A DNA stretch of 30,145 nt from NCBI GenBank assembly GCA_037447605.1, contig CM074818.1, forward strand, positions 131,584 through 161,728, written 5' to 3'. Shown one piece after another: positions 12,318 to 22,899 of the stretch (position 1 is its first letter; each line of letters starts with the position of its first letter). The stretch is from Zygnema circumcarinatum (taxonomy: Eukaryota > Streptophyta > Zygnematophyceae > Zygnematales > Zygnemataceae). The position numbers were made by a program, and so were the translations under genes. The notes beneath the pieces were generated by a model. That model did no database searches, had not been told where the DNA came from, and worked only from the letters and a program-made list of their open reading frames with translations.

Positions 12318-12934
12318 GCGCCGGCGAAGACAGCTGTGTTCTTATTCAGTCCGCCCACGTCGCACGCACCTGCTGCAGGCCGAAGGCACCGCAATGGGAG
12401 CTGAGTTTGTAACCGGAGCTGCCGCTGCGCCGAGTGATGGAGCGTGGCGGCGCATGCATGTATGCATGCATGCATGCACATGTACATACATAGAGCGGGG
12501 GGAGAGCGCTGTGTCTTGTTGGGGAATGTCCGCCGCAACCAGGGGCCTGCAGCCGTCTTGTTCTGCCGCACTCAATATAAATGCGAGCTGCCACTCTTTG
12601 CCAAGACGGCTCCTCTGTCCCATGGCACGGCTGACTTGTGCAATGATGCAATACAACGCAACGCATGACCCTCCCCTTTCCAACTGCAGAATGCAACATG
12701 TGTTGCTGCCAAGGGGGCCGCGGGCTGTCATATTAACGTCATTAACGTGCTTTGTAACCCATCCATGGCACGCGAGTCTTCATCATGCGGCAAATTCAGA
12801 TACCGTACAGGAGACTGGCGGGCTGCCTGGCTGCGCGCGAACGTCCGGGTCGACTTCGCTCGAGCGCTGACATCCTCCGAGCGTTCAGTACGACCACATA
12901 CTTCGCAATACCGTACAGGTCGGTATTGGCTGAA
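12318..12934. other. Intergenic sequence downstream of TROL
   Basis: No gene recognised. It should contain the TROL 3' UTR; a TGTAA (the chlorophyte polyadenylation signal) occurs near 12405, about 90 bp after the stop. A TGCA/ATGC-type repeat lies at 12451-12490. Two ATACCGTACAGG copies occur near 12800 and 12909. Confidence 0.4.
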
Positions 12935-13272
12935 TTACAGTACCTGGTACGTCTTGTAGTTCCATTCAAAAGCAAAGAAGAGGGATGGGAAGCCCTCATA
13001 CAGCCACTGCACATGGGGTGCGACAACAATACCGAGAACCAGGTCCGCCAAACAGCCATTATTCGTCCATTGCACGTATGCGAGCAAACTAGTCGGCGTC
13101 AACAGAAGCACCCACCCGAACAGCCCCTGAAAATAGTCTATTTTCGTGACGGTAAATTCCGGCCAACCTTCAGCAATAATTAGTTGATTCTAGAAATGAG
13201 CACACCTCTCTTATGCCCTGCAGCACTGCCGCCTGTACTCTTGTGCCAATCCCTCTAAACGGCGGCCGGGTC
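12935..13272 (-). CDS. Possible 3' exons of an unrecognised membrane protein
   Basis: Two putative exons (13272-13206 and 13126-12935) join in phase across a 79-bp GT-AG intron and end at a TAA. The joined 86 residues end in a hydrophobic domain with two likely membrane helices: GLFGWVLLLTPTSLLAYVQW, then CLADLVLGIVVAPHVQWLYE, then GFPSLFFAFEWNYKTYQVL. Codon third positions look coding and the Trp, Gly and Pro content is protein-like. No start codon or 5' exon could be placed before the ArfGAP stop at 13537, and I do not recognise the family. It could be a small gene with an unseen first exon, a gene remnant, or a chance hydrophobic frame. Confidence 0.3.
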
Positions 13273-13536
13273 CTGTGCACGTCTTGCTGCCCAGTGCCCT
13301 CTCCGCTACTCGCTCCGCAGGATCTCGAAAACCTAGCCTATATCACATTATCCTTCGCAAGCTGAAAGAGACCACAGCGCTCTGCAGCAGCAGACTGCCA
13401 TGGAATGGATCTCTCGTCTTCTGCCCGCCTACGCAGCCAGAGAGTAGTCCTGGCTCTGCTCACAGACCCGTCCCTCGTGCTGAACTCACCACTAACGTCA
13501 AACAGGACGATGCTAAACATATGTGAGCCCAATCCC

Positions 13537-16500
13537 TTATCTGATCCGCTCCTGCAGGTCGGCCAGAAGGCTCGATGCCAGTGATGAGATCTTCCGGCTT
13601 GTCTGCCCAGCCAATGTCGACACATCCTGCCATGTCTGTACGCAGACGCCACCACGACTCTCTTAGTGCCAGCAAAACGAGAGAGTCAAACATGGACCAT
13701 TCGAGCACATCCCCAGCATTAGCACTTATTTGAATACAATCCCAAGCATCCAAAAAGATCTTTAGAAGGGGTAACCCAGGTTGCGCCTGAGACTCACCAG
13801 ACAGCGGTCCACAACCATTTCCACGCCACCGACCAACACATCCGCCCAAGCACCCAGCGTCAGTTGTTTTGCAGCAGGGCCCCGCAGCAATATGCAGCTT
13901 GGAATACTCCCAAGTACTCTTCCCTTCATCTCATCACATCTGCCTAAACCCAAGTTCTACCCCTGAATCCAAGTGTTTTCCCTTCAGGCCTGCCATACTC
14001 ATGCTTATGCCTGGATTTTAACCTGAGCAAATCTGCCAGCCGGAGCTGTTCGTAACCCTGTCATTCTCCTAGAAATCGACCTACATGCCTTTTCCAGCTC
14101 CCACAAACTCTCAATCTCCTCATGTACCATTCTTCTATGTCATTCTCAAAATGGTAATTTCACAACTTCGAAGTTCCTTAGAGTCTCATAAAATATTCGA
14201 CATTTAATTAATTCTCTAAAAAACCTAACACTTAGAAGCCCTCCAGTTGCTGTTTCCCCAGCTCTTCAAGAACATGTTCACTCAGTCCTCTGAATGTCCG
14301 TGTTGTCACTTCAAGAATTATTTTGTAAGGTCGGTAACACTGTTAGGTCAGCTTCTCTATCCTTCGTCCCCTGTAACTCTTTTTCATCCCCATCCATCAA
14401 GAGAGTGTGAACCACATAATATTCATTTGCTCGATAAAAATTCCAATGGCACTTCCACTATCCCTAGTAAATGGTCTTTAAAGTCAATTCCCAGACGCTT
14501 TCTTTAGAAATCTGTGGCTTCGGCATTTACCTTACCCCAAGCACGCTCTCCTGTCCATCATAACTCTAGCTTCATTTGACATACCCACCTCTTCCTCGTC
14601 CTCTTCCCGACCTTTTCCAGTCTTACTCCGAATGACCACTATCAAGCATCCTTCAACATGTTCGAGTATTCATCTTTTTCAATCATCAACCTCTTGCTCC
14701 GCATGTCCTTGCAGACCAATTAGCCTTCCCTGCAAGCTTGAGCATTTTCCTCCATGTCTCTAGGAATTGACCTGCAGTAATATCAAAGTTACTTCCACAC
14801 TACCGCCCACATGATATACTAAACCTTGCCTATCTATCCCACAACCCTTCAGCTTACTTCCATCTTATTGGGCTCACCCGCCATCTGCTGCTTGTTCTAG
14901 TCCCACCTAAACCCCAAGCCATTCATTTAAGAAACCATTCAGGGTCTCAGTGTTTGGGGAGGCCTACGTTCCCATCTGATCTTCCCATCAGAGGTTGGCT
15001 TTGCATAGCCCCACATCTTCATTAGCTCTTACGAGTGAAACAATGTATGCTCTATGTTTTCCAAATGGCGCTAATGGGACCATTGCTTCTCACCTGCATA
15101 GAAAGCTTGGAGATTAAGTCGTTGGCAGTACTATCGAACGATGCATTGTCTCCGCCCTCATCCCTTTCAAAAAAGTCTGCGCTTGAAATAGAGGAAGAGT
15201 TCTGAAAGACCGAAAAAAAGGGGAATTCAAAACAACAAAAAAATGTGTGAAACAAAGGACAGAAAGGACCACGGAGACAAACAAAACCTACGGAGCCTGA
15301 AAGTAGAAAGAGTAAATGTGAAAAGGGTGCTTCGCCATTGACTAGTCTGGCAATGCATGTCGGATGCCTGAACACATTTAAGTAGTCTATTCCATAATAC
15401 ACATGTTGGTACGTATGCAGAAGCCCCTCCGAGAGCACCAACTGTAGAGTCGCGTTGCATAGCTAGAAAAGCAACTGCAAAAATTGAAGACACAGTTTAA
15501 AAACAGAGCAACTCCAGACTGACACAATGGGGCGCCCGGCCTGACCTGGAATCTTTGCAATCGCACTTGACCCTCAGCATCAGGCTCCTTGTTCTGATCG
15601 CCGAAAAACTGTGCAGAAGAAATGGCCTTGGCTGATCCAAACTTCCGCTGCGCCTCATCTGACGCTTCCACCTGTTGCGCATTCCCGCCTCAACAAATCA
15701 ACGAGGCCATTTTGCCGTTCGTTGTTCCGGACTACTGAGCAAACTCTCCGGATCAAAACGATAGGTTAAGAAACCACCATATACGCAAGTATGTTACTCA
15801 GCCTCCCAGATGTTGCACTACAATAGGATCTCGAACGGACCTGAACTTTGGGCCTGCTGCCATTCGTAGTTCGCCGGGAGCCTGATCCAGAGCCAAAATC
15901 GGAGAAAAAGTCGCCGCCAGAGGAGGGAGCTGCAATGTGGCCGCCCGGCCCCGCGGCGGCTGCAGAAGCTCCCGGCGCCGCCGGCTCGTCGCTGTAAGTG
16001 AAGCGCGACATGCGCGCAGCGGATCCGGGCTGCTCGACCGGGGCCTCCATCGGCTTCTGATCGTACAGGCTCTCGTTGGGCTGGATGTGCCCGAATATAA
16101 AGCAAAAGGTCTCAGGACTGACAAAAAAGGAACAGCTTCCAACAATGACACGAAGCTTGCAGAATTTGGAAGGAAAAATACGAGAAAACCCTAATTCTTC
16201 CTGAAAGCCGTGGGATAAAAAAGTGCAGGTTAATTTCCCAATATCAGAACTTGTCCTACCTTAGCAACAAGCTTCTTCACGCCCAGGCCACCCCCTGGTT
16301 TAGACCCGCTGGGCTTCTTTGCTCCGAGAGTTGCAGGCTTCCTGGCCACAGCAGGCGCCGCACGCGGTGCGCTTTCGATCGGGGCGGCTGCAGCAAGCTC
16401 GGCTCCTTGCTCCGCGCCATTGGAAGGCGAGGCCGCGGGAGCGGGTGCTGGGGCGAGAGCGGGAGAGGGGGAGGGAGCGGTTGGCGTTCTGACAGGAGCG

Positions 16501-17091
16501 GGCGCGACAGCACTCTTGGCGACCTCCTTGGCGAGCAGCTGCTTATAGAGCTCGGCAGCGCGCGAGGTGTACTTGGACTCGATCTTGCCGCCGTCGCTCC
16601 AGCCGTGCTGCTTGAAGAAGACGCGCGCCCGGCCGTTGCCGCCGAAGGTCATCATCTTCAGCTGCTCCACCGTCCACGAGTCCAGCAGAGTCGACCTGCG
16701 AGCAGAGGCTCGCGCTCAGCGTCAGCCAGTCGCGCAGAGCCCCGCCATGGCCAGGGCCCGCCGCAGAGGCAGCGGAGACAGATCCAGACTGCGGATGTGC
16801 GCGCACCTCACAAAGCTGACGTGCACGCCCAGGCTGCGATGCATGGAGGAGCAGTCCAGGCAGATGAACACGCCATAGGTGACGGACGCCCAGGTCGGAT
16901 TCTTGGCATTGCAGTCGAAGCACATCTGCATCGCGCGCAGGCGAAATGAGCCGCTGCAGGATCGGGGCATCCAAACCTGCCCTGGAGGATAGGTAGCAAC
17001 AACAGATACGGTTCCTCACCTTGTTCTCTGGTTTACCCTTGAGCTTCTTGAACAGAGGATCTCTTTCGTAAACCTCCTCAGAAGAAGCCAT
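13537..17091 (-). CDS. ADP-ribosylation factor GTPase-activating protein, ARFGAP2/3 (AGD8-10) type
   Basis: It stimulates GTP hydrolysis by Arf1 during COPI vesicle formation at the Golgi. Seven exons join in frame: 17091-17020, 16925-16807, 16695-16260, 16080-15841, 15671-15546, 15201-15094 and 13626-13537, giving 396 residues, close to plant AGD8-10. The CX2CX16CX2C zinc finger uses C26, C29, C46 and C49 ([17 protein letters not shown]), and R54 in [14 protein letters not shown] is the arginine finger. A Pro/Ala-rich linker follows, then ESLYDQKP, and the C-terminal motifs of this subfamily: [41 protein letters not shown] and, from the remote last exon, [18 protein letters not shown]. These C-terminal repeats bind coatomer in ARFGAP2/3. 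The last exon was found only by looking for the expected C-terminus; its joining fits in phase. Confidence 0.93.
13627..15093 (-). other. Long last intron of the ArfGAP gene (1467 bp)
   Basis: This is the longest intron in the window, with donor GTGAGA at 15093-15088 and acceptor CAG at 13629-13627. It is noticeably more AT-rich and pyrimidine-rich on the plus strand than the surrounding genes. I found no convincing additional exon, RNA gene or transposon termini in it. Confidence 0.6.
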
Positions 17092-17540
17092 GGCGTTCGC
17101 CAGGCGAGCAGGCGCCTAAAAAGGTGCACGTACAGCGAGCGCCTCGTGCCTGCCTGCTCCCTTTTAATCCCTCCCTCTCCTTCACCCTCTCCCTCTCTCT
17201 CTCCCTCTCCCTCTCCCTCTCCCTCTCCCTCCCAGGCAGGCAAGCGCGCAGGCGGGCGGCGCGCAGGCGGAGACGCCCGTTCGGACCGGCTCGCTCCGGT
17301 TGGTGGCTCCGCCGCGTGACACCTGTCACGCCATGTCACGTTTCGCGTGTCAGTTCGCGAGCGAGCGCGCGCGCAGGGCCGGGCAGCTCCCTCCTGGGAG
17401 GGAGGGAGGGAGGGAGGGCGGGCCTGTCTGCCTGCAAGGGGCGCAGCGGAGAAAGGCAGAGAGTTTAAACGAGGGCTGGGCTGGACTGGGCTGGGCTGTG
17501 TTTGACAGACAGCCCGCATCGATGTGCAGTACCACAGACC
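17092..17540. promoter_or_regulatory. ArfGAP upstream region with CTCCCT and GGGA tracts
   Basis: The 5' flank of the ArfGAP gene contains a CTCCCT homopyrimidine tract (17165-17233; GA-rich in the gene's sense), a GGGA microsatellite (17398-17418) and a CTGGGCTGGA-type repeat near 17475-17500. The region is GC-rich and probably includes the promoter and 5' UTR. No TATA box was identified. Confidence 0.5.
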
Positions 17541-19642
17541 CATACTCTCCGATGAAGCAGGAGCGGCAGGACTGTGAACAGCAACATCTGAAAGAGTTAA
17601 ATGCTGGAGATAGAGAGCGCTGACGATTGAAGTTGTTGAAAACTTCCGAATTTGACATGTCTATTGCTTGGATTGCAGGAAAGAAAGGAGTAAAACTTTG
17701 GAGACGGCTGAGGCAGCTTGTAGAGAACAGGAGCGGAAAGGCAGAGAGAGACACAGAAGAGAGAAGAGTTTCCATTGCCATTGGGTCTCTAAGACAGGGC
17801 AGCAAGTTTGGTTAGCCTCAGAACTATAGGTAGGCTCCGAAAACTAGGAGAAGTGGTCCGGCGTAAGTTCGGGCCTGGGTGTTCAAGTCCATATGAGGTA
17901 GTAGAGATGGTTGGCTCTTTCGCCGCCAGACTGGCACTGCCAGAGATTACTGAGATTCATCCTATGGTGCATGCCATTAAGTGAAAACCAGCTTCGTTGC
18001 ATCCTGAAGTGATGGCTGCGGCTGAGCCGGATCGAGATTTGGCCGCAGAGCCACTGATCTCTAGTCTGTCGATTGACTGGAAAGGGCGTACGTTCAGTGT
18101 TCCTGTGGGTGCACTTCCCTGACCACCCTGAGAGAAGTGACTGCAGTGAAGGGAAGGGAAGGGGCTGCGTTGACCGATAATATAATGCACAATGATTAGT
18201 CGTACCCCATCAATAGCTGCAATGGAAAAAGGCCTTTTTGCATTGTAGAGAGATTCAATAGTTCCAGAGGAATAGAAAGTCCAGAAACAGACCCGTCAAC
18301 CCCCATGTTAAGTATTTGTCAGATGCCTCACACCATGTAACAGGGGAGAAAAGAGTTTTATGGCATGGCATGAGGGCAAAGCCAGTGTGAAGCCAACTTG
18401 TCACAAGCAAGAATCCGGAGCAGCCAGAGCAGTGAGAAAGAATCCTCAGACAGACTAAGCACAAGAACGACGCTGCGAGGCAATCGCGGCTTCCACCACA
18501 ATCACCACCACTGAGTAAAAGCAGCGATATACTGCAAGAATCATTACTGTTACAGGCAATGGTGCGTGTCTTTCCCAGACACAAACTAGGCCGGATAGCG
18601 AATCCTACTCTACATCTGGCCACGACAGCACAGCAGGCGCGGTAAGGGCCCCTTTGTCCCCTACTCCACGGCCATTCATCATATGTACGTAATGCGGCGG
18701 TCGCATTCCTCTGGCTGGCGGAGCGAGGGCGCTCCACTAGACCAAACAGCGGAACACAACAGCCGCAAAACTCGTCGCAAAACGTCTTCAGTTCACATGC
18801 AAAAAAAATGAAGTAACCTGTATACACCCCTCCCCGTGTAGCGACCGTTTTGCTGTGTTGAAATACAGAGTTCCACAAGCAGATGCAGCAAGCTGCCCAC
18901 TGGTGGTTTTGCGCTTGAAAATGCCCGTTACTTGGTAGGCAGCCTGCATGTATGTGAAATGCAGTAGCGGCGACAGCTGAGATACAAAATGTGCGTAGGG
19001 TTTTTAGGGTGCGCTCCGCGGTACATGGTTGGCGAGATCCCTCATCCAAGGTAGCAGACCTTATGCACTTTCCGTATGCTCTCACGAGCTTCGGCATACG
19101 GTGGCCTGCTCCGTCGCTTATCCCTTCCACGCTTTTATTTTAAGCTCTCGGAGTAGTGGACTTCCAGGAAATCAATAGTCGGGGCAGGCCATCATCATCC
19201 TTGCGACACCACGTTCGCATCCGCCGGTCGGCTGCCATCTTGCATGCGAATGTATGCCTCTACATCTACACACAACATTCGTATGCTTCATGTCAGTCTT
19301 AAGAGGAAAGAATTCTAAGGGTGCGAGTGAGGGCACAACGGATGTCGCACTCACCAGCAGCAGACGGTTGCAGTGGAAAGGAGTTCGAAGTAGTCGGAGG
19401 GGGGGCAACGGGATCCGCGGAAGCACCCCATTGGGTAGCTGCTGCCAGCCGCGTGCTCCAAGGAGAGGGCGCCTCGCCCAGCTTCAAGAATGCCCGGGCA
19501 ATGGCCTGCGTCAGCCTGCACCCGCACACAACCCTCCCTCGCAGTTCAGCACAGTTCGCTGCGACAGGCTCCCACTCTGCCACCCAGGGCTGCTCCTGTA
19601 CCCTAAAAAGCAAAATGTGGACATAGCAAGGAGGGGGCGCGC
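17541..19642. other. Unassigned intergenic region between ArfGAP and MYB genes
   Basis: No recognisable gene in about 2.1 kb of lower GC. The MYB 3' UTR should occupy its right end. A minus-strand reading frame of 291 codons (19130-18255) is open but looks unlike a protein: it is Cys-rich and has no domain I know. A telomere-like AGGGTTTTTAGGGT lies near 18998-19011. Confidence 0.5.
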
Positions 19643-21377
19643 TCACATGATGCACTCCACTACCAGCTGCTCCTTGACCACCGCCGGCAGCGCAGCCGCC
19701 GTGGCGGCCGCCTCCTGCACGCACTGCCGGGAGAGGCGCGCGAGCTCGAGGTGCGCGAGCGCGAGCGCGGGCATGCTGTGCATGACGGCGGAGGTGAGGC
19801 CGAGGCCGAGGCCGGGGGGCGTGCGCACCGCGGTGGGCCGCAGCGTGGCGGACTCCGAGAAGCTGCCCGGCGTGCACTCCCGCGCCCCGCCCTCGCCCTC
19901 TCCCTCTCCCTCTCCCTCTCCCTCTCCCTCGCCCGAGGGGCTTCGGCGGTCGGCGGACGGGGACGGCTGCGCGTCGGGAGGGGACCTTCCCGACTCGCGC
20001 ACGAAGGAGGTGGAGTTTGTGCCCAGTTGCCAGTGCTGGGGAGGGGGCACCACTAGAGGGGGCAGGACAGCTGCAGCTTCTCGGTTTAGGCCTGCTTGCG
20101 GAAACACAGGCGGATCGGCCGAATGGGGACTCTCTTCAGCGTCCTGGTCGAGGGGAGAATTCCACGAAGCTTCCGCAGAAGTGACTGTGCAGAGTAGGAG
20201 ATAAACCGGGAAAGGAAATGGAAGGAATTAGACAGTGACCGGAATAGCGCTCGCAAGCGATGCGACTGCATTTTTGGAACGGCTATTCAGCAAAGCATTG
20301 TCTCCATGCAGACTGGGGAAGAAAGTTACCTCGCTGTCTCTTTTCAGCAGGTGCCGGATTGAGGTCCAGAAATTGCAATAGGCGCTTGGAGGAGCCGGGA
20401 GAGGGAGGAGCAGGAGGCGGATCACCCTCCGACGCACGATCACTCTCCGCCGCCCTGCTGGAGGGGGCGGCACTGCTGCACTCCGAGCCCTCGGAGCGCG
20501 TGCAGGGGGTGGAGCCCTGCAGCAGCGTGCAGTGCCGCTTGAGCGTAGAGTTCCAGTGGTTCTTGATGGCATTGTCTGTGCGCCCTGCAGGAATGGGGAA
20601 GCGCAGTCAGCCGCCTTCCGCAGTAACGAGCCTTGGCTCTCCAGTGATGGGGGTGGGGTGGGAGGTGTGGGTGGGGGGCAGTGGCCAAAGGTGCGGAGCA
20701 TACCTGGGAATTGCTTGGCAATGGCGGACCAGCGGTTGCCATATACGAGGTGCGCAGCGATGAGGCGGCTGTCCTCCTCGGGCGAGAAGGGTTCCTTGTT
20801 CACCTGCGGGTCCAGCTGATTGCACCACCTGCGCCTCGCCCAAGCCCCTTTCCCCCCGTCAGGCCTCGCCCAGGAAACGAGCACGTTCGCATCAGCGGAA
20901 GCACGCAGTCTTGGGAGGACTTGGCCAGGGAGAGCAGCCGCACCGCAGGCGGCAGCTCTTGTTGGAGCGTCCCGGCACGCCACGCGCAATGAGCGACCTG
21001 CACGGCGCCCAACCCCAGCCTGTTAGGGCTCGCCTGCCTGCCTGAGTACCTCCCCCGCCCGCCCAAAAGCCTGCCCTTCCCATCGTGACGCGGAGGCCCT
21101 GCAAGGTCTGCAGCGTACCAGCTGCGGGCGCCATGCTTGGCCACAAGAGCGCACAACCGTTCGTCTTCCTGCAGTGCATCAACATCGAATCGACGTCAGC
21201 AACCGCACTGCTTCCTCTCAAGCCCAAGCAGCCAGTTCGCAAGCAAGAGATGCAGTGACAACGGCAAAGCAGGAGGGCAAGGGCGCGGAGGAGGACCTCG
21301 CGAGTCCAGGAGGCCTTGGCCTGCGCGCTGTGGTTGCGCGTGCCGGGCGGTGCGAGCTGCGGCAGCTTGCTGCCCAT
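19643..21377 (-). CDS. R2R3-MYB transcription factor with DLNxxP repression motif
   Basis: A nuclear DNA-binding regulator. Six exons join in frame: 21377-21297, 21168-21119, 20997-20944, 20828-20704, 20584-20330 and 20184-19643, giving 368 residues. MYB repeat R2 has tryptophans at W24, W44 and W63 and the helix GRSNKSCRLRW; R3 has F76 in place of the first Trp, then W95 and W114, with GRTDNAIKNHWNSTLKRH. The motifs CRLRWCNQLDPQV and FSPEEDS resemble plant subgroup 22 (AtMYB44/70/73/77). Residues 177-182 (DLNPAP) match the DLNxxP form of the EAR repression motif, so it may act as a repressor. A Gly-Glu repeat at about 273-288 is encoded by a GAGGGA microsatellite. The first donor (GTCCTC) is weak. 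The long upstream region is full of CGTAC dyads. Targets are unknown. Confidence 0.92.
19888..19932 (-). repeat. In-frame GAGGGA microsatellite in the MYB gene
   Basis: Six-base repeat that reads (Gly-Glu)n on the coding strand. The hexamer unit keeps the frame for any copy number, so length may vary between strains without breaking the protein. The same hexamer forms the non-coding tracts near 1600-1752, 5553-5586 and 17165-17233. Confidence 0.9.
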
Positions 21378-21620
21378 GGCGGGCGGGCAGCCCAAGCGGC
21401 GCGAGGCGGGGCCGGGCGCGGAGGGGCGGGTCTGGTCCGGTCCGAGGGAGGGAGGGAGGGAGGGAGGGAGGGAGCAGGGAGAGGGAGCGGGAGAAAGCGC
21501 TGCGGAGTGGAGCGGAGCGTCGAGTCGAGGCGAGGGGGTGCGGGGGGAAGAGCGGCGGCGCAACGGCTCGCGGTGGGCCCCACCGCGCCGCGCGGCACGT
21601 GTTGCGCCCGAGGGCCGCGG
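21378..21620. promoter_or_regulatory. MYB proximal promoter/5' UTR with GGGA tract
   Basis: Contains a GGGA microsatellite (21444-21474), pyrimidine-rich in the gene's sense, 67-97 bp upstream of the ATG, and a CACGTG box at 21596-21601. Very GC-rich. Confidence 0.5.
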
Positions 21621-21625
21621 CTGGC

Positions 21626-22120
21626 GCCGTACGAACGTACGGCTAGGGCGTGCTCGGCCGTACGACCGTACGGGGGGCGAGTCGAGGCGCCAGCGCGGGC
21701 GGCCCATGGCGCGGAGCGGCGGCCGCTGCCGGCGGTTGGCGGGCGGCGGCGCCAGCCCGTCGAACCGGTGCGCCCAACGGTCCATTCACGCCACCGTACG
21801 GTCTAGTACGAATTCGTACGGTGCCAGCCGGGGCCTGCGCGCCAACTTGCCGCGCGGATCTCCGCCGCCGCCCGCCGGCTGTAACGGTATTTTGTCGGCT
21901 GCGGGCGGACAGTTGGCCCCCGCTCCGGTCGTACGGCGCCTGCCTGGCGCCGCACCCGCCACCTGGCAGGCGGTGCAGTTCGCCCGCGGGGGGGCGGCTG
22001 AGCTGGCGGGCGCGCGGCGCGCCAGGTGGCGCGGGCGGCTGGCGGGCGCCACGCGCGGCAAGCGCGACGGTCGGCGGTTGGCCCCGCTGTTCGTACGCTG
22101 TTCGTACGAAGGCCGTACGG
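21626..22120. promoter_or_regulatory. Cluster of CGTAC sites, many as perfect dyads, upstream of MYB
   Basis: GTAC cores lie at 21629, 21637, 21660, 21668, 21796, 21806, 21816, 21931, 22093, 22104 and 22115, nearly all within CGTACG or CCGTACG. Several form perfect dyads: GCCGTACG-AA-CGTACGGC (21626-21643), CACCGTACG with CGTACGGTG (21792-21800 and 21815-21823), and the palindrome TTCGTACGAA (22101-22110). GTAC is the core of SBP-box/CRR1 sites. The arrangement suggests binding by a dimer; this is inference. Confidence 0.5.
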
Positions 22121-22370
22121 AGTATGATGGCGGCGCTGCGGCCCGCTGACGCCCGGCGGTCCGCGCGTGCGGAGCGGTTTGCGCCCGCCCGAAGCGCGAC
22201 CGCCGAGGTCGCGCCGCGCCGCCCCGCCCCGCCCGTAACGCCCGCCCGCCTGCCCATAACCGCCCGCCCGCCCTCCCGCTCGCCCGCCCGGGGGGCTGGC
22301 TGGCCGGCTGGCCGGCTGTAGCCTGCAGGGCGGCCGTCGCGTCACGGCCCTCGCACTGCGGCTGGCACCC

Positions 22371-22394
22371 GCCACGTGGCGCGCCCCCACGTGT
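22371..22394. promoter_or_regulatory. Pair of G-boxes
   Basis: CACGTG at 22373-22378 (in a perfect GCCACGTGGC) and at 22389-22394, 16 bp apart, about 1 kb upstream of the MYB ATG. The first has the same 10-bp context as the array upstream of the ABCC gene. Confidence 0.4.
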
Positions 22395-22460
22395 CCCGCC
22401 CGACACACTTTTTGACGGGTCCCGACTCCCGCGACTCCCGTCCCCTCCCGTTCCCGTCTC

Positions 22461-22583
22461 CCCTAGGCCCTAGGCCCTAGGCCCTAGGCCCCTTCCCGCG
22501 CGCTGCCTGCCGGCGAGGCGGCTCCGTTCGTTCGTTCGTTCGTTCGTTCGTTAGGGCCCGCCCGCCCGCCCGCCCGCCCGCCG
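22461..22583. repeat. Three adjacent microsatellites: CCCTAGG, GTTC and CCCG
   Basis: Four copies of CCCTAGG (22461-22488), a telomere-like heptamer; six copies of GTTC (22526-22549); and a CCCG run (about 22556-22583). They lie in a 120-bp block in the distal MYB upstream region. Confidence 0.9.
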
Positions 22584-22616
22584 CGGAGGGAGGGAGGGGC
22601 CTCTGCGCAGCCTGCC

Positions 22617-22826
22617 GTACCGGCCTGTACCGTACCGTACAGTGCCGTACCTCCCCGCCCGGCAGGCCCGGCTGCCGTCTGTGACCGTTAGTTGGGGCTG
22701 GACATTCAAACGCCCGAGTTTAATTTCAAATTCAAAGCGAGAAATAATCTCAGGCCGTTGTTTCGCTCGTACGGATGTACGGTCGACATCACTGTACGGT
22801 AGGTCGGTCCTCTATGACCGTACAGT
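22617..22826. promoter_or_regulatory. Second CGTAC cluster with a 10-bp inverted repeat
   Basis: GTAC cores at 22617, 22627, 22632, 22637, 22647, 22769, 22777, 22794 and 22820. ACTGTACGGT (22791-22800) and its exact reverse complement (22817-22826) flank a 16-base spacer. This could be the distal MYB promoter or the promoter of an unrecognised transcript to the right. Confidence 0.4.
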
Positions 22827-22867
22827 CGTATGGCCATACACTTCAAATGTCCTCGTCCTGAAGCACC

Positions 22868-22898
22868 ATCCATCCATGCATGCATCCATCCATCCATC
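22868..22898. repeat. CATC microsatellite
   Basis: Imperfect CATC/CATG tetranucleotide run in intergenic DNA. Confidence 0.85.
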
Positions 22899-22899
22899 T

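Noticed and set aside
12785-13183. Plus-strand frame of 132 codons
   Set aside because: Its product is not protein-like; the opposite strand gives a more convincing spliced hydrophobic frame, and no splice or domain evidence supports the plus frame.
17860-17905. tRNA-like T-arm (GTTCAAGTCC) near 17880
   Set aside because: The flanking bases do not pair as a T stem and no D arm, anticodon arm or acceptor stem could be folded around it.
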